A stretch of DNA of 64,000 nucleotides from Shinella zoogloeoides. GTDB taxonomy: Bacteria > Pseudomonadota > Alphaproteobacteria > Rhizobiales > Rhizobiaceae. This document shows, piece by piece, positions 54,473-62,874 of the stretch. Under the pieces are notes generated by a model that saw nothing but the letters and a program-made list of their open reading frames with translations, was not told the DNA's origin and did no database searches. Location: contig NZ_CP132311.1 in NCBI RefSeq assembly GCF_030733845.1, positions 1,181,501 to 1,245,500 on the forward strand. Reading direction: 5' to 3'. Both the position numbers and the translations under genes were made by a program. The number at the start of each line of letters is the position of its first letter. The first letter of the stretch is position 1.

Positions 54473-54733
54473 ACCAAGAAGCCCAAACTGGAGCATTCCG
54501 AGCTTTCGGGAGAATATACCGAGGACGATATCACCGTCCTCGTCGACATCTATCGCCCGGCCGGTACGCAGAACGACTGGAAGCTGGAAGTCATCACCCA
54601 GAACGAGGACCTCTTCGAATGGGACGAGCCCTTCGCGACGGATCGCGAGGCGTTCGACGAGTTCCTGGCGACGATCGCGCGGGACGGGATAAAGTCGTTT
54701 CTGGAAGAAGAAGACACGCCGACCACGCATTGA
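54470..54733 (+). CDS. Small hypothetical acidic protein
   Basis: 87 aa, acidic. The sequence opens TKKPKLEHSELSGEYTEDDI and continues TVLVDIYRPAGTQNDWKLEV, ITQNEDLFEWDEPFATDREA, FDEFLATIARDGIKSFLEEE. It looks like a compact alpha/beta cytoplasmic protein. I do not recognise a named family, though the regular secondary-structure pattern and codon use support real coding. The ATG at 54470 lacks a Shine-Dalgarno sequence and sits at the end of possible leader hairpins. It stands between hutC and the tRNA-Val gene and has no clear operon partner. Confidence 0.7.
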   Translation: MTKKPKLEHSELSGEYTEDDITVLVDIYRPAGTQNDWKLEVITQNEDLFEWDEPFATDREAFDEFLATIARDGIKSFLEEEDTPTTH

Positions 54734-54881
54734 ACCGCCGGAATCGCAGCGGAAGCCTCGGGAGCGGGGCTTTTACGCGCGAAGATCGGACCGGACAGGA
54801 GAGGACGGCCCGGTCGGCAGCATGCTGGCGCGAAGCGGCGGCCTGCAACTCGGAAAATATGGCGGAAGTTTCGGGAAAGAA

Positions 54882-54957
54882 TGGTGGGCGATGACGGACT
54901 CGAACCGCCGACATCCTCGGTGTAAACGAGGCGCTCTACCAACTGAGCTAATCGCCC
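54882..54957 (-). tRNA. tRNA-Val (anticodon TAC)
   Basis: 76 bases including an encoded CCA. On the minus strand it starts GGGCGATTAGCTCAGTTGG, has the anticodon arm CCTCG-TTTACAC-CGAGG (anticodon TAC), the T-loop GGTTCGAGTCC, and ends ATCGCCC-A-CCA. All stems of the cloverleaf pair. It faces away from the two tRNA-Asp genes. Confidence 0.97.
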
Positions 54958-55199
54958 GCCGCGTTGGTGGCTGTGATCTATGCGGAACCGGATTGAACCG
55001 CAAGAGGCAAATGCCAAATTATTTTACATTTTTTTGAGCAGGCGGCTGGAAGCAAAAGGGTGTGGAAACATTTCGCGGCGCGTCATTGTTTTGTCTTGAA
55101 ACCTGCTTGACACCCAAACACGAACCCCGTAGTTAGCCGCTCATCGAACGGCTGAGGCCGCTCGGGACGGATGTCTTTCATCCGGACGCTTTCGAGGAT

Positions 55200-55276
55200 G
55201 CGGGTGTAGCTCAGTCGGTTAGAGTGCCGGCCTGTCACGCCGGAGGTCGCGGGTTCGAGCCCCGTCACTCGCGCCA
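55200..55276 (+). tRNA. tRNA-Asp (anticodon GTC), copy 1
   Basis: 77 bases including CCA. Starts GCGGGTGTAGCTCAGTCGG, anticodon arm CCGGC-CTGTCAC-GCCGG (anticodon GTC), T-arm CGGGTTCGAGCCCCG and 3' end CACTCGC-G-CCA. The acceptor stem has one G-U pair. Confidence 0.97.
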
Positions 55277-55323
55277 CTCGAAGGGCCGGACGAACATGCG
55301 GGACCGAAAGGTCGAAAAGATGC

Positions 55324-55400
55324 GCGGGTGTAGCTCAGTCGGTTAGAGTGCCGGCCTGTCACGCCGGAGGTCGCGGGTTCGAGCCCCGTCACTCGCGCCA
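55324..55400 (+). tRNA. tRNA-Asp (anticodon GTC), copy 2
   Basis: 77 bases, identical to copy 1 including CCA; only the gene itself is duplicated, the 47-base spacer is not. A T-rich stretch (TTTCTTTTCCTT) follows and may end transcription. Confidence 0.97.
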
Positions 55401-55543
55401 TTTCTTTTCCTTCCAGATCGTTATGCGGTTTTCTTCACGCAGCGCCTGAGCGGCGTTTCGCTGAAGATTCTTGCCTTTTCCGACGAATGTTTTTCGCCGC
55501 TTTCCCGTCTTCGTATAGCTTGCCGTCGAAGAGGGGGATTCGC

Positions 55544-56431
55544 ATGCGTTATGTTACGATGGCTTTGACGGGTGTCGCCGCGCTCGTCGCGCTCAGCATC
55601 CTGTTCGGCTCATGGTTCACCATCGACCAGGGCGAGCGTGGTGTGATCCTGCGCTACGGCGCCGTTTCGGGTACGGCCGAACCGGGCCTCGGCTTCAAGC
55701 TGCCGCTCATCGATTCGGTCGTGCGAATCTCCGTGCAATCGAAGGCCGTCGTCTACGAGAAGATGGAGGCCTACAGCCGCGACCAGCAGCCGGCCGATAT
55801 CCGCCTTTCCGTGAATTATCGCATCCCCACCGACCGCGTGCAGGACGTCTATGCCAATTACGGCGGCGAGGACGGGCTGCTCTCGCGCCTCATCGAGCGC
55901 AAGGTTTTCGAGGAGACGAAGACTGTGTTCGGCCGCTTCAATGCGGTGACGGCCATCCAGGAGCGCGGGCGCCTCAACGCCGAGGTCGCGACGGCGATCC
56001 AGGAGGGCGTGTCCGGCCCCGTCGTCATCGACAGCGTGCAGATCGAGAACATCGATTTCTCCGAAGCCTACGAGGCGAGTATCGAGCAGCGCATGCTGGC
56101 CGAGGTCGAGGTGCAGCGCCTCCGGCAGAATGCCGAGCGTGAGAAGGTGCAGGCCGAGATCACCGTGACGCAGGCCCGCGCCCAGGCCGACGCCCGCCGC
56201 GCGGAAGCGCAGGCGCAGGCCGATGCCGTGCGTCTGGCGGCCCAGGCCGAATCGGAAGCGATCCGGCTGCGCGGCGAGGCCGAGGCAGAGGCGATCAAGG
56301 CGCGCGGCGACGCGCTGAAGGACAATCCGGGCCTCGTATCCTTGACGCAGGCGGAACGGTGGGACGGCCAGTTGCCGCGTACCATGCTGCCGGGCGGGTC
56401 GATCCCCATGCTCAACCTCAATGCAAACTAG
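55544..56431 (+). CDS. SPFH-domain (HflC/prohibitin-like) membrane protein
   Basis: 295 aa. An N-terminal membrane anchor (VTMALTGVAALVALSILFGS) is followed by the SPFH/Band 7 domain: FTIDQGERGVILRYGAVSGT, EPGLGFKLPLIDSVVRISVQ, DQQPADIRLSVNYRIPTDRV and QEGVSGPVVIDSVQIENIDF. Residues about 180-265 form an Ala/Glu/Arg-rich coiled coil (RAEAQAQADAVRLAAQAESE). Such proteins form membrane rings that organise proteases or lipid domains. No NfeD or FtsH partner lies nearby. GAGGGGG lies about 9 bases before ATG 55544; a longer in-frame start at 55487 is unlikely. It stands alone between tRNA-Asp and nuoA. Confidence 0.87.
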   Translation: MRYVTMALTGVAALVALSILFGSWFTIDQGERGVILRYGAVSGTAEPGLGFKLPLIDSVVRISVQSKAVVYEKMEAYSRDQQPADIRLSVNYRIPTDRVQDVYANYGGEDGLLSRLIERKVFEETKTVFGRFNAVTAIQERGRLNAEVATAIQEGVSGPVVIDSVQIENIDFSEAYEASIEQRMLAEVEVQRLRQNAEREKVQAEITVTQARAQADARRAEAQAQADAVRLAAQAESEAIRLRGEAEAEAIKARGDALKDNPGLVSLTQAERWDGQLPRTMLPGGSIPMLNLNAN

Positions 56432-56523
56432 GCGGCGAGGGGCTTTTTCTTCGCACCTGCGGCGAAACGCCCCGCACGCCGGCACTCCTGAATTCGTAAC
56501 GATTTAAATGGCTTTGCCAACGG

Positions 56524-56546
56524 CTTTTCCGGGTGACCCGGAAAAG
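56524..56546. promoter_or_regulatory. Perfect 10-bp inverted repeat upstream of nuoA
   Basis: CTTTTCCGGG (56524-56533) and CCCGGAAAAG (56537-56546) with a TGA spacer lie about 150 bases before nuoA and 93 after the SPFH gene. With no T-run after the stem it is a poor terminator; an operator or RNA element for nuo is possible. Confidence 0.4.
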
Positions 56547-56697
56547 AGCACAATGATTGCGGCGAAAGCCGGACAAAGCCTTGCGCGGGGACGCTCACTG
56601 CGCTAACGACGTGGCGTTGCAACATACTTTCTCGGCTTGCAGGTCTTTGGGCCAACAGGCGTCTCTCCGGCGCCGTGAGCAGGCAGGATGGACGCCA

Positions 56698-57063
56698 ATG
56701 ACTGAACTTCTCGGTTCCTATATCCCGATCGCCATCTTCATCGGTATCGCGCTTGTGATCGGCATTGCCTTGCTGGTCGCGCCGTTTGCCGTCGCCTACA
56801 AGGCCCCCGATTCGGAAAAGCTTTCCGCTTACGAGTGCGGCTTCAATGCGTTCGACGATGCGCGCATGAAATTCGACATCCGCTTCTATCTGGTGTCGAT
56901 CCTCTTCATCATCTTCGACCTCGAAGTGGCCTTCCTCTTCCCCTGGGCCGTCTCCTTCGGCGACATGGGCTGGTTCGGCTTCTGGTCGATGATGGTCTTC
57001 CTCGGTGTCCTGACCATCGGCTTTATCTACGAATGGAAGAAGGGGGCACTCGAATGGGAGTAG
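56698..57063 (+). CDS. nuoA: NADH-quinone oxidoreductase subunit A
   Basis: 121 aa, three transmembrane helices (about 10-30, 65-85, 92-112). ND3-type motifs: [20 protein letters not shown], the quinone-side loop with the conserved cysteine in [20 protein letters not shown], and [20 protein letters not shown]. First gene of the nuo operon. ATG 56698 gives the usual start [10 protein letters not shown]. It overlaps nuoB by 10 bases. Confidence 0.96.
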   Translation: MTELLGSYIPIAIFIGIALVIGIALLVAPFAVAYKAPDSEKLSAYECGFNAFDDARMKFDIRFYLVSILFIIFDLEVAFLFPWAVSFGDMGWFGFWSMMVFLGVLTIGFIYEWKKGALEWE

Positions 57064-57635
57064 CTCATACCAACAACACGCTTGTTGCCCAGCAGCCGAA
57101 GGGGATCATCGATCCCAATACCGGCAAGCCCGTCGGCAGCAACGATGCCTTCTTCGGCGAGATCAACAACGAGCTCGCCGACAAGGGTTTTCTGGTCACT
57201 TCCACGGACGAACTCATCACCTGGGCCCGCACCGGCTCGCTGATGTGGATGACCTTCGGCCTGGCCTGCTGCGCCGTCGAGATGATGCAGCTTTCCATGC
57301 CGCGTTACGACGTCGAGCGTTTCGGCTTCGCGCCGCGCGCCTCGCCGCGCCAGTCCGACGTCATGATCGTCGCCGGCACGCTGACCAACAAGATGGCCCC
57401 CGCGCTGCGCAAGGTCTACGACCAGATGCCGGAGCCGCGCTACGTCATCTCGATGGGCTCCTGCGCCAATGGCGGCGGCTACTATCACTATTCGTATTCG
57501 GTGGTGCGCGGCTGTGACCGCGTGGTGCCGGTAGACATCTATGTACCAGGCTGTCCTCCCACAGCGGAAGCGCTCCTCTACGGTGTGCTCCTGCTGCAGA
57601 AGAAAATCCGCCGGACCGGTACGATCGAGCGTTAA
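57054..57635 (+). CDS. nuoB: NADH-quinone oxidoreductase subunit B
   Basis: 193 aa. Carries the terminal [4Fe-4S] cluster N2 next to the quinone site: the adjacent cysteine pair in [12 protein letters not shown], then [13 protein letters not shown] and [17 protein letters not shown]. The [20 protein letters not shown] segment is typical. Starts within the end of nuoA (10-base overlap), and nuoC follows after 18 bases. Confidence 0.97.
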   Translation: MGVAHTNNTLVAQQPKGIIDPNTGKPVGSNDAFFGEINNELADKGFLVTSTDELITWARTGSLMWMTFGLACCAVEMMQLSMPRYDVERFGFAPRASPRQSDVMIVAGTLTNKMAPALRKVYDQMPEPRYVISMGSCANGGGYYHYSYSVVRGCDRVVPVDIYVPGCPPTAEALLYGVLLLQKKIRRTGTIER

Positions 57636-57653
57636 GGGCAGGGGACTTAGAAG

Positions 57654-58259
57654 ATGAGCGAAGCCCTCCAGGAGCTTTCCTCCTATATCGGCGAAGCAGT
57701 CGGCGGTCTCGTCGCCTCCGCCGATATCGCCTATGGCGAACTCACCCTGAAGACGGACGGCGCACGCGTCATCGATCTTCTGACGTTCCTGCGCGACGAC
57801 GTGCAGTGCGGCTTCGTCAACCTCGTCGATATCTGCGGCGTGGACTGGCCGGCCCGCGCCGAGCGTTTCGACGTGGTCTACCACCTCCTGTCGCCGCGCC
57901 AGAACCAGCGCATCCGCGTCAAGGTCGCGACCGGCGAGGACCAGCCCGTTCCCTCCGCCTGCGCGGTCTATCCGGGCGCCGACTGGTTCGAGCGCGAAGC
58001 CTACGACATGTACGGCATTCTCTTCACCGGCCACCCGGACCTGCGCCGCATCCTCACCGACTACGGTTTCGAGGGGTACCCGCTGCGCAAGGACTTCCCG
58101 ACGACCGGTTTCGTGGAAGTGCGCTATGACGACGAGGTCAAGCGCGTCGTGTACGAGCCTGTCGAACTGAAGCAGGAATTCCGCAACTTCGACTTCCTCT
58201 CTCCCTGGGAAGGCACCGACTACGTGCTGCCGGGCGACGAGAAGGCGAAGCAGAACTGA
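57654..58259 (+). CDS. nuoC: NADH-quinone oxidoreductase subunit C
   Basis: 201 aa, the 30-kDa subunit. Conserved end region: [40 protein letters not shown] and [15 protein letters not shown]. Separate from nuoD, unlike the NuoCD fusion of E. coli. GGGGAC lies upstream of ATG 57654. 48 bases separate it from nuoD. Confidence 0.96.
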   Translation: MSEALQELSSYIGEAVGGLVASADIAYGELTLKTDGARVIDLLTFLRDDVQCGFVNLVDICGVDWPARAERFDVVYHLLSPRQNQRIRVKVATGEDQPVPSACAVYPGADWFEREAYDMYGILFTGHPDLRRILTDYGFEGYPLRKDFPTTGFVEVRYDDEVKRVVYEPVELKQEFRNFDFLSPWEGTDYVLPGDEKAKQN

Positions 58260-58307
58260 TTTTGGGTCAGGTGACCCGATAGGGCGCCGACCTCTGGAGC
58301 AAGCGGT

Positions 58308-59498
58308 ATGAACGAGCACAACGTTCGCAATTTCAACATCAACTTCGGGCCGCAGCACCCGGCGGCACACGGCGTGTTGCGCCTCGTGCTCGAACTCGAC
58401 GGCGAAATCGTCGAGCGCGTCGATCCGCATATCGGCCTGCTGCACCGCGGCACCGAGAAGCTGATCGAGACGAAGACCTATCTTCAGGCCGTGCCCTATT
58501 TCGACCGCCTCGACTACGTGGCGCCGATGAACCAGGAGCATGCCTTCGCGCTCGCCGTCGAAAAGCTGACGGGCACGGAAGTGCCGATCCGCGGCCAGCT
58601 CATCCGCGTGCTCTATTCCGAAATCGGCCGCATCCTTTCGCACCTCCTCAACGTCACCACGCAGGCCATGGACGTCGGCGCGCTGACGCCGCCGCTCTGG
58701 GGCTTCGAGGAGCGCGAGAAGCTGATGGTGTTCTACGAGCGTGCCTGCGGCGCGCGCATGCACTCGGCCTATATTCGTCCGGGCGGCGTGCACCAGGACC
58801 TGCCGCACGAGCTGGTGGAAGACATCGGCAAGTGGATCGACCCGTTCCTGAAGACCGTCGACGATATCGATGAACTGCTCACCGGCAACCGCATCTTCAA
58901 GCAGCGTAACGTCGATATCGGCGTGGTGAAGCTGGAAGACTGCTGGGCCTGGGGCTTCTCGGGCGTCATGGTGCGCGGTTCCGGCGCGGCGTGGGACCTG
59001 CGCCGCTCGCAGCCCTACGAGTGCTATTCCGACCTCGACTTCGACATTCCGATCGGCAAGAACGGCGACTGCTACGACCGTTACGTCATCCGCATGATCG
59101 AGATGCGCGAAGCGGCCAAGATCATGCGCCAGTGCGTCGACCGCCTGCTCGGCGACGCCAAGGTCGGACCGGTCTCCTCGATCGACGGCAAGATGGTTCC
59201 GCCGAAGCGCGGCCAGATGAAGCGTTCGATGGAAGGGCTCATCCACCACTTCAAGCTCTACACCGAAGGCTATCACGTACCGGCCGGTGAAGTGTATGCG
59301 GCCGTCGAGGCGCCGAAGGGCGAGTTCGGCGTCTACGTCGTCGCCGACGGCACCAACAAGCCCTACCGCTGCAAGATCCGCGCCCCGGGCTATGCCCATC
59401 TCCAGGCGATGGATTTCATCTGTCGCGGCCACCAGCTCGCCGACGTCTCGGCGATCCTGGGCTCGCTCGACATCGTGTTCGGCGAGGTTGACCGCTGA
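58308..59498 (+). CDS. nuoD: NADH-quinone oxidoreductase subunit D
   Basis: 396 aa, the 49-kDa subunit forming the quinone pocket with NuoB. Visible are [20 protein letters not shown] (quinone-binding His region), [37 protein letters not shown] and the C-terminal [27 protein letters not shown]. The last base of its stop is the first base of a small downstream frame (TGATG). Confidence 0.97.
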   Translation: MNEHNVRNFNINFGPQHPAAHGVLRLVLELDGEIVERVDPHIGLLHRGTEKLIETKTYLQAVPYFDRLDYVAPMNQEHAFALAVEKLTGTEVPIRGQLIRVLYSEIGRILSHLLNVTTQAMDVGALTPPLWGFEEREKLMVFYERACGARMHSAYIRPGGVHQDLPHELVEDIGKWIDPFLKTVDDIDELLTGNRIFKQRNVDIGVVKLEDCWAWGFSGVMVRGSGAAWDLRRSQPYECYSDLDFDIPIGKNGDCYDRYVIRMIEMREAAKIMRQCVDRLLGDAKVGPVSSIDGKMVPPKRGQMKRSMEGLIHHFKLYTEGYHVPAGEVYAAVEAPKGEFGVYVVADGTNKPYRCKIRAPGYAHLQAMDFICRGHQLADVSAILGSLDIVFGEVDR

Positions 59499-59674
59499 TG
59501 CCGGCCGCAGCCCATGCCATGAGCGTCGCCATGCCGACCGCCGCCCTTGCGCTGGCGGCCGGGCGTTGCGGCGTGTCGGCGGGCTGCGCCATCCTATTCC
59601 TTCAGAACGACACGTCGGCTCATGCCCGCGGCTTCGCCAACACGGCGGAAACGCAGCGCCGGCAGATTAACTGA
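59498..59674 (+). CDS. Small reading frame coupled to nuoD
   Basis: 58 aa, starting at an ATG that overlaps the nuoD stop by one base (TGATG). It opens PAAAHAMSVAMPTAALALAA, has a Cys-containing hydrophobic middle (GRCGVSAGCAILFLQ) and ends polar (NDTSAHARGFANTAETQRRQ IN). The overlap and high third-position GC suggest translation, but the length is short and no family is recognised. It fills most of the 192-base nuoD-nuoE gap. Confidence 0.45.
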   Translation: MPAAAHAMSVAMPTAALALAAGRCGVSAGCAILFLQNDTSAHARGFANTAETQRRQIN

Positions 59675-59690
59675 GACAAGGCGTTACAGA

Positions 59691-60809
59691 ATGTCCGTTC
59701 GTCGACTAGCCGATGACAATGTCCAGCCCGCCAGCTTCGCCTTCACCAAGGAGAATGCGGCCTGGGCAAAGGCAACGATCAACAAGTATCCCAAGGGCCG
59801 CCAGCAATCGGCGGTCATTCCGCTGCTGATGCGGGCGCAGGAGCAGGACGGCTGGGTCACCAAGGCCGCGATCGAATCCGTCGCCGACATGCTCGACATG
59901 GCCTATATCCGCGTGCTCGAAGTCGCGACCTTCTACACGCAGTTCCAGCTTCTGCCGGTCGGCACGCGCGCCCATGTCCAGGTCTGCGGCACGACGCCCT
60001 GCATGCTGCGCGGCGCGGAAGACCTGATCAACGTCTGCAAGAAGCGCATCCATCCCGAGCCCTTCCACCTCAACGAGGGCGGCACGCTCTCCTGGGAAGA
60101 GGTCGAGTGTCAGGGCGCCTGCGTCAACGCCCCGATGATCATGATCTTCAAGGACAGCTACGAGGACCTGACGCCGACGCAGCTCGAGCACATCATCGAC
60201 CGTTTCGACGCCGGCAAGGGCTCCGACATCACGCCCGGCACGCAAATCGACCGCATCTATTCCGCGCCGGTCGGTGGCCTCACCAGCCTCAACGAGCCGG
60301 AACCGGTCGCCAGGAAGACGACGACCCGCGCCAAGAAGGCGGACGAGGACAGCGTCAGCGTTCCCCCGTCCAACGCCGCCCGCGCGAAGACGGACGCCGA
60401 GGAAACCGATCCGAAGCTGAAGACCCCGGCCACCGCCAAGGCGGAAGCCGCTGCCAACGCTGAGGCCAAGGGCGACACGCGCGCCGAGGGCGGCGATGCG
60501 GCCGGGCTCATCGGCAAGCCTTCGCTCGACGACAAGAGCCGCCCCGCCGGCATCGCGCGTCCTGCCACCGTCGACGACCTCAAGCTCATCTCCGGCGTCG
60601 GCCCGAAGATCGAGGGCACCCTTCACGAACTCGGCATCTTCACCTTCGCGCAGGTCGCCGCCTGGAAGAAGGCGGAGCGCGAATGGGTCGATGGCTATCT
60701 GAATTTCAAGGGCCGCATCGAGCGCGACGACTGGGCCAAGCAGGCCGAGGCGCTCGCCAAGGGCGGCGAAGCGGAATACATCCGCGTCTTCGGCAAGAAG
60801 CCGCGGTAA
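59691..60809 (+). CDS. nuoE: NADH-quinone oxidoreductase subunit E with a C-terminal helix-hairpin-helix-like extension
   Basis: 372 aa, about twice the usual length of NuoE. Residues 1-200 are the thioredoxin-like subunit with the [2Fe-2S] cysteines in VQVCGTTPCMLRG (about 99 and 104) and VECQGACVNAP (about 140-144). Residues 200-290 are an Ala/Lys/Glu/Thr-rich linker. Residues about 300-372 read TVDDLKLISGVGPKIEGTLH, ELGIFTFAQVAAWKKAEREW, then YLNFKGRIERDDWAKQAEAL, a helix-hairpin-helix-like module. The same module ends the extra protein encoded between nuoF and nuoG. ATG at 59691 gives MSVRRLADDNVQPASFAFT. nuoF follows after 11 bases. Confidence 0.95.
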   Translation: MSVRRLADDNVQPASFAFTKENAAWAKATINKYPKGRQQSAVIPLLMRAQEQDGWVTKAAIESVADMLDMAYIRVLEVATFYTQFQLLPVGTRAHVQVCGTTPCMLRGAEDLINVCKKRIHPEPFHLNEGGTLSWEEVECQGACVNAPMIMIFKDSYEDLTPTQLEHIIDRFDAGKGSDITPGTQIDRIYSAPVGGLTSLNEPEPVARKTTTRAKKADEDSVSVPPSNAARAKTDAEETDPKLKTPATAKAEAAANAEAKGDTRAEGGDAAGLIGKPSLDDKSRPAGIARPATVDDLKLISGVGPKIEGTLHELGIFTFAQVAAWKKAEREWVDGYLNFKGRIERDDWAKQAEALAKGGEAEYIRVFGKKPR

Positions 60810-60820
60810 AGGGGTGAATC

Positions 60821-62125
60821 ATGCTTAAAGACCAGGATCGCATCTTCACCAATATCTACGGCACCAAGGACAGGTCGCTGAAGGGCGCCATGGCCCGCGG
60901 CCATTGGGACGGCACCAAGCAGCTCCTCGAAAAGGGCCGCGACTGGATCATCAACGAGGTCAAGTCCTCGGGCTTGCGCGGCCGCGGCGGCGCCGGCTTC
61001 CCGACCGGCCTAAAGTGGTCCTTCATGCCGAAGGAATCCGACGGCCGTCCGCATTACCTCGTCGTCAATGCCGACGAATCCGAGCCCGGCACCTGCAAGG
61101 ACCGTGATATCCTGCGCCACGATCCGCACACGCTGATCGAAGGCTGCGTCGTCGCCTCCTTCGCCATGGGCGCCCATGCGGCCTATATCTACGTGCGCGG
61201 CGAGTTCATCCGCGAACGCGAGGCGCTGCAGGCGGCCATCGACGAATGCTACGAGGCGGGCCTGCTCGGCAAGAACAACAAGCTCGGCTACGACATCGAC
61301 GTCTACGTCCACCACGGCGCCGGCGCCTATATCTGCGGCGAGGAAACCGCGCTGCTCGAAAGCCTGGAAGGCAAGAAGGGCCAGCCGCGCCTCAAGCCGC
61401 CGTTCCCGGCCAATATGGGCCTTTATGGCTGCCCGACGACGGTCAACAATGTCGAATCCATCGCCGTGACGCCGACCATCCTGCGCCGCGGCGCGGCCTG
61501 GTTCTCCAGCTTCGGCCGTCCGAACAACGTCGGCACCAAGCTGTTCATGATGTCCGGCCACGTCAACAAGCCCTGCACGGTCGAGGAGGCCATGGGCATC
61601 TCCTTCCGTGAAATGGTGGAGAAGCACGGCGGCGGCATCCGCGGCGGCTGGGACAACCTGCTCGCGGTCATCCCCGGCGGGGCGTCGTGCCCGGTCGTCA
61701 AGGGCGAGGACATGATGAATGTCACGCTGGACTTCGACGGCCTGCGCGACGTCAAGTCCTCCTTCGGCACCGGCGGCATGATCATCATGGATCGCTCGAC
61801 GGACATCATCAAGGCGATCTGGCGCATCTCGGCCTTCTTCAAGCACGAGAGCTGCGGCCAGTGCACGCCGTGCCGCGAAGGCACCGGCTGGATGATGCGC
61901 GTCATGCAGCGCATGGTCACCGGCAATGCGCAGAAGCGCGAGATCGACATGCTGTTCGACGTCACCAAGCAGATCGAGGGCCACACGATCTGCGCGCTCG
62001 GCGATGCTGCGGCCTGGCCGATCCAGGGCCTGATCCGCAACTTCCGCCCCGAGATCGAGGCGCGCATCGACCAGTACACGGCCAACGCCATGGCGCACGG
62101 CGCCGTGCTGGAAGCGGCGGAGTAA
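60821..62125 (+). CDS. nuoF: NADH-quinone oxidoreductase subunit F
   Basis: 434 aa. Binds NADH, FMN and a [4Fe-4S] cluster. Visible are [20 protein letters not shown] (NADH/FMN), [38 protein letters not shown] and the cluster cysteines in [15 protein letters not shown] plus [13 protein letters not shown]. Electron entry point of complex I. ATG 60821 is preceded by AAAGGGG. Next gene begins 4 bases after the stop. Confidence 0.97.
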   Translation: MLKDQDRIFTNIYGTKDRSLKGAMARGHWDGTKQLLEKGRDWIINEVKSSGLRGRGGAGFPTGLKWSFMPKESDGRPHYLVVNADESEPGTCKDRDILRHDPHTLIEGCVVASFAMGAHAAYIYVRGEFIREREALQAAIDECYEAGLLGKNNKLGYDIDVYVHHGAGAYICGEETALLESLEGKKGQPRLKPPFPANMGLYGCPTTVNNVESIAVTPTILRRGAAWFSSFGRPNNVGTKLFMMSGHVNKPCTVEEAMGISFREMVEKHGGGIRGGWDNLLAVIPGGASCPVVKGEDMMNVTLDFDGLRDVKSSFGTGGMIIMDRSTDIIKAIWRISAFFKHESCGQCTPCREGTGWMMRVMQRMVTGNAQKREIDMLFDVTKQIEGHTICALGDAAAWPIQGLIRNFRPEIEARIDQYTANAMAHGAVLEAAE

Positions 62126-62129
62126 GACG

Positions 62130-62756
62130 ATGAAGAAGCCGGTGGGACAGGAAGCGCATGCAACCGACACCCCGCCGGCGACAGCCGCCGGCGACGACCC
62201 GTTCGGTCTGGCGCCTTGGCTGAAGGAAATGCCGGATGTGCGGCTGCACCCGCTGATGACCCACCCGGTGGCGGCAATGGTCGCGACCAGCGCCATCGGC
62301 TTCGGCATCGCAGGCCAGATGGCCGGGGCGATGCTGGGCGTGATGCAGAGCGCCGCGGAGCGGACGAAGGTGATGTTGGACGATGCGGCCGAACGGGCCG
62401 CAGGGGTCGAAGCCGCAGAGGGGATGGCAGCGCCGGTGAAGGCGAAGCCGGAACTGCGGGTGGTTCCGAAGGCCGATCTGCCGGCCGTGGAACCGAAGGT
62501 GAAGGTGGCGCGCGAGAAAAGCGCGACGCCGAGGGCGGAGAAAGCCGTCAAGGCCGATGACCTGAAGGCGATTTCGGGCATCGGGCCGAAGCTGGAGCAG
62601 GTGCTGAACGGCATGGGGCTCAAGCGTTACGCCGACATCGCGGCCCTGACGGACGCGGATGCGGCAAGGATCGAAGCCGAACTCGGGTTCAGCGGGCGCA
62701 TCGCCCGCGACGGCTGGGTGGAGCAGGCAAAGGCGCTGGGTAAGGGCAGGGGATAA
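62130..62756 (+). CDS. Helix-hairpin-helix protein between nuoF and nuoG
   Basis: 208 aa, not a standard complex I subunit. The N-terminal part has a motif WLKEMPDVRLHPLMTHPVAA followed by a hydrophobic helix (about 47-70, MVATSAIGFGIAGQMAGAML). A charged Ala/Lys/Glu linker runs to about residue 140. The C-terminus, VKADDLKAISGIGPKLEQVL, NGMGLKRYADIAALTDADAA and RIEAELGFSGRIARDGWVEQ, parallels the C-terminal module of NuoE encoded 1.3 kb upstream. It lies 4 bases after nuoF, so it is surely co-expressed. It may be an accessory or assembly factor of complex I; the function is unknown to me. Confidence 0.85.
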   Translation: MKKPVGQEAHATDTPPATAAGDDPFGLAPWLKEMPDVRLHPLMTHPVAAMVATSAIGFGIAGQMAGAMLGVMQSAAERTKVMLDDAAERAAGVEAAEGMAAPVKAKPELRVVPKADLPAVEPKVKVAREKSATPRAEKAVKADDLKAISGIGPKLEQVLNGMGLKRYADIAALTDADAARIEAELGFSGRIARDGWVEQAKALGKGRG

Positions 62757-62874
62757 CCCGCCGGACCCGGCAGAGAAACAAAGGCCGACGGAAAGGGCAG
62801 GGCCCGGACCGGACGCCGGAGAGAATGGCGCTGGCGCGACGCGGGGTTCCCACGTCAAAAGCGGGAATTGAGAT

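Noticed and set aside
29135..54957. A genomic island integrated at the tRNA-Val 3' end.
   Set aside because: I found no integrase and no direct repeat of the tRNA 3' end near the other boundary around 29 kb, and composition does not shift.
55200..55400. The repeated 77-base unit as a mobile or CRISPR-like repeat.
   Set aside because: Both copies fold as complete tRNA-Asp genes; only two copies exist and the spacer is not repeated.
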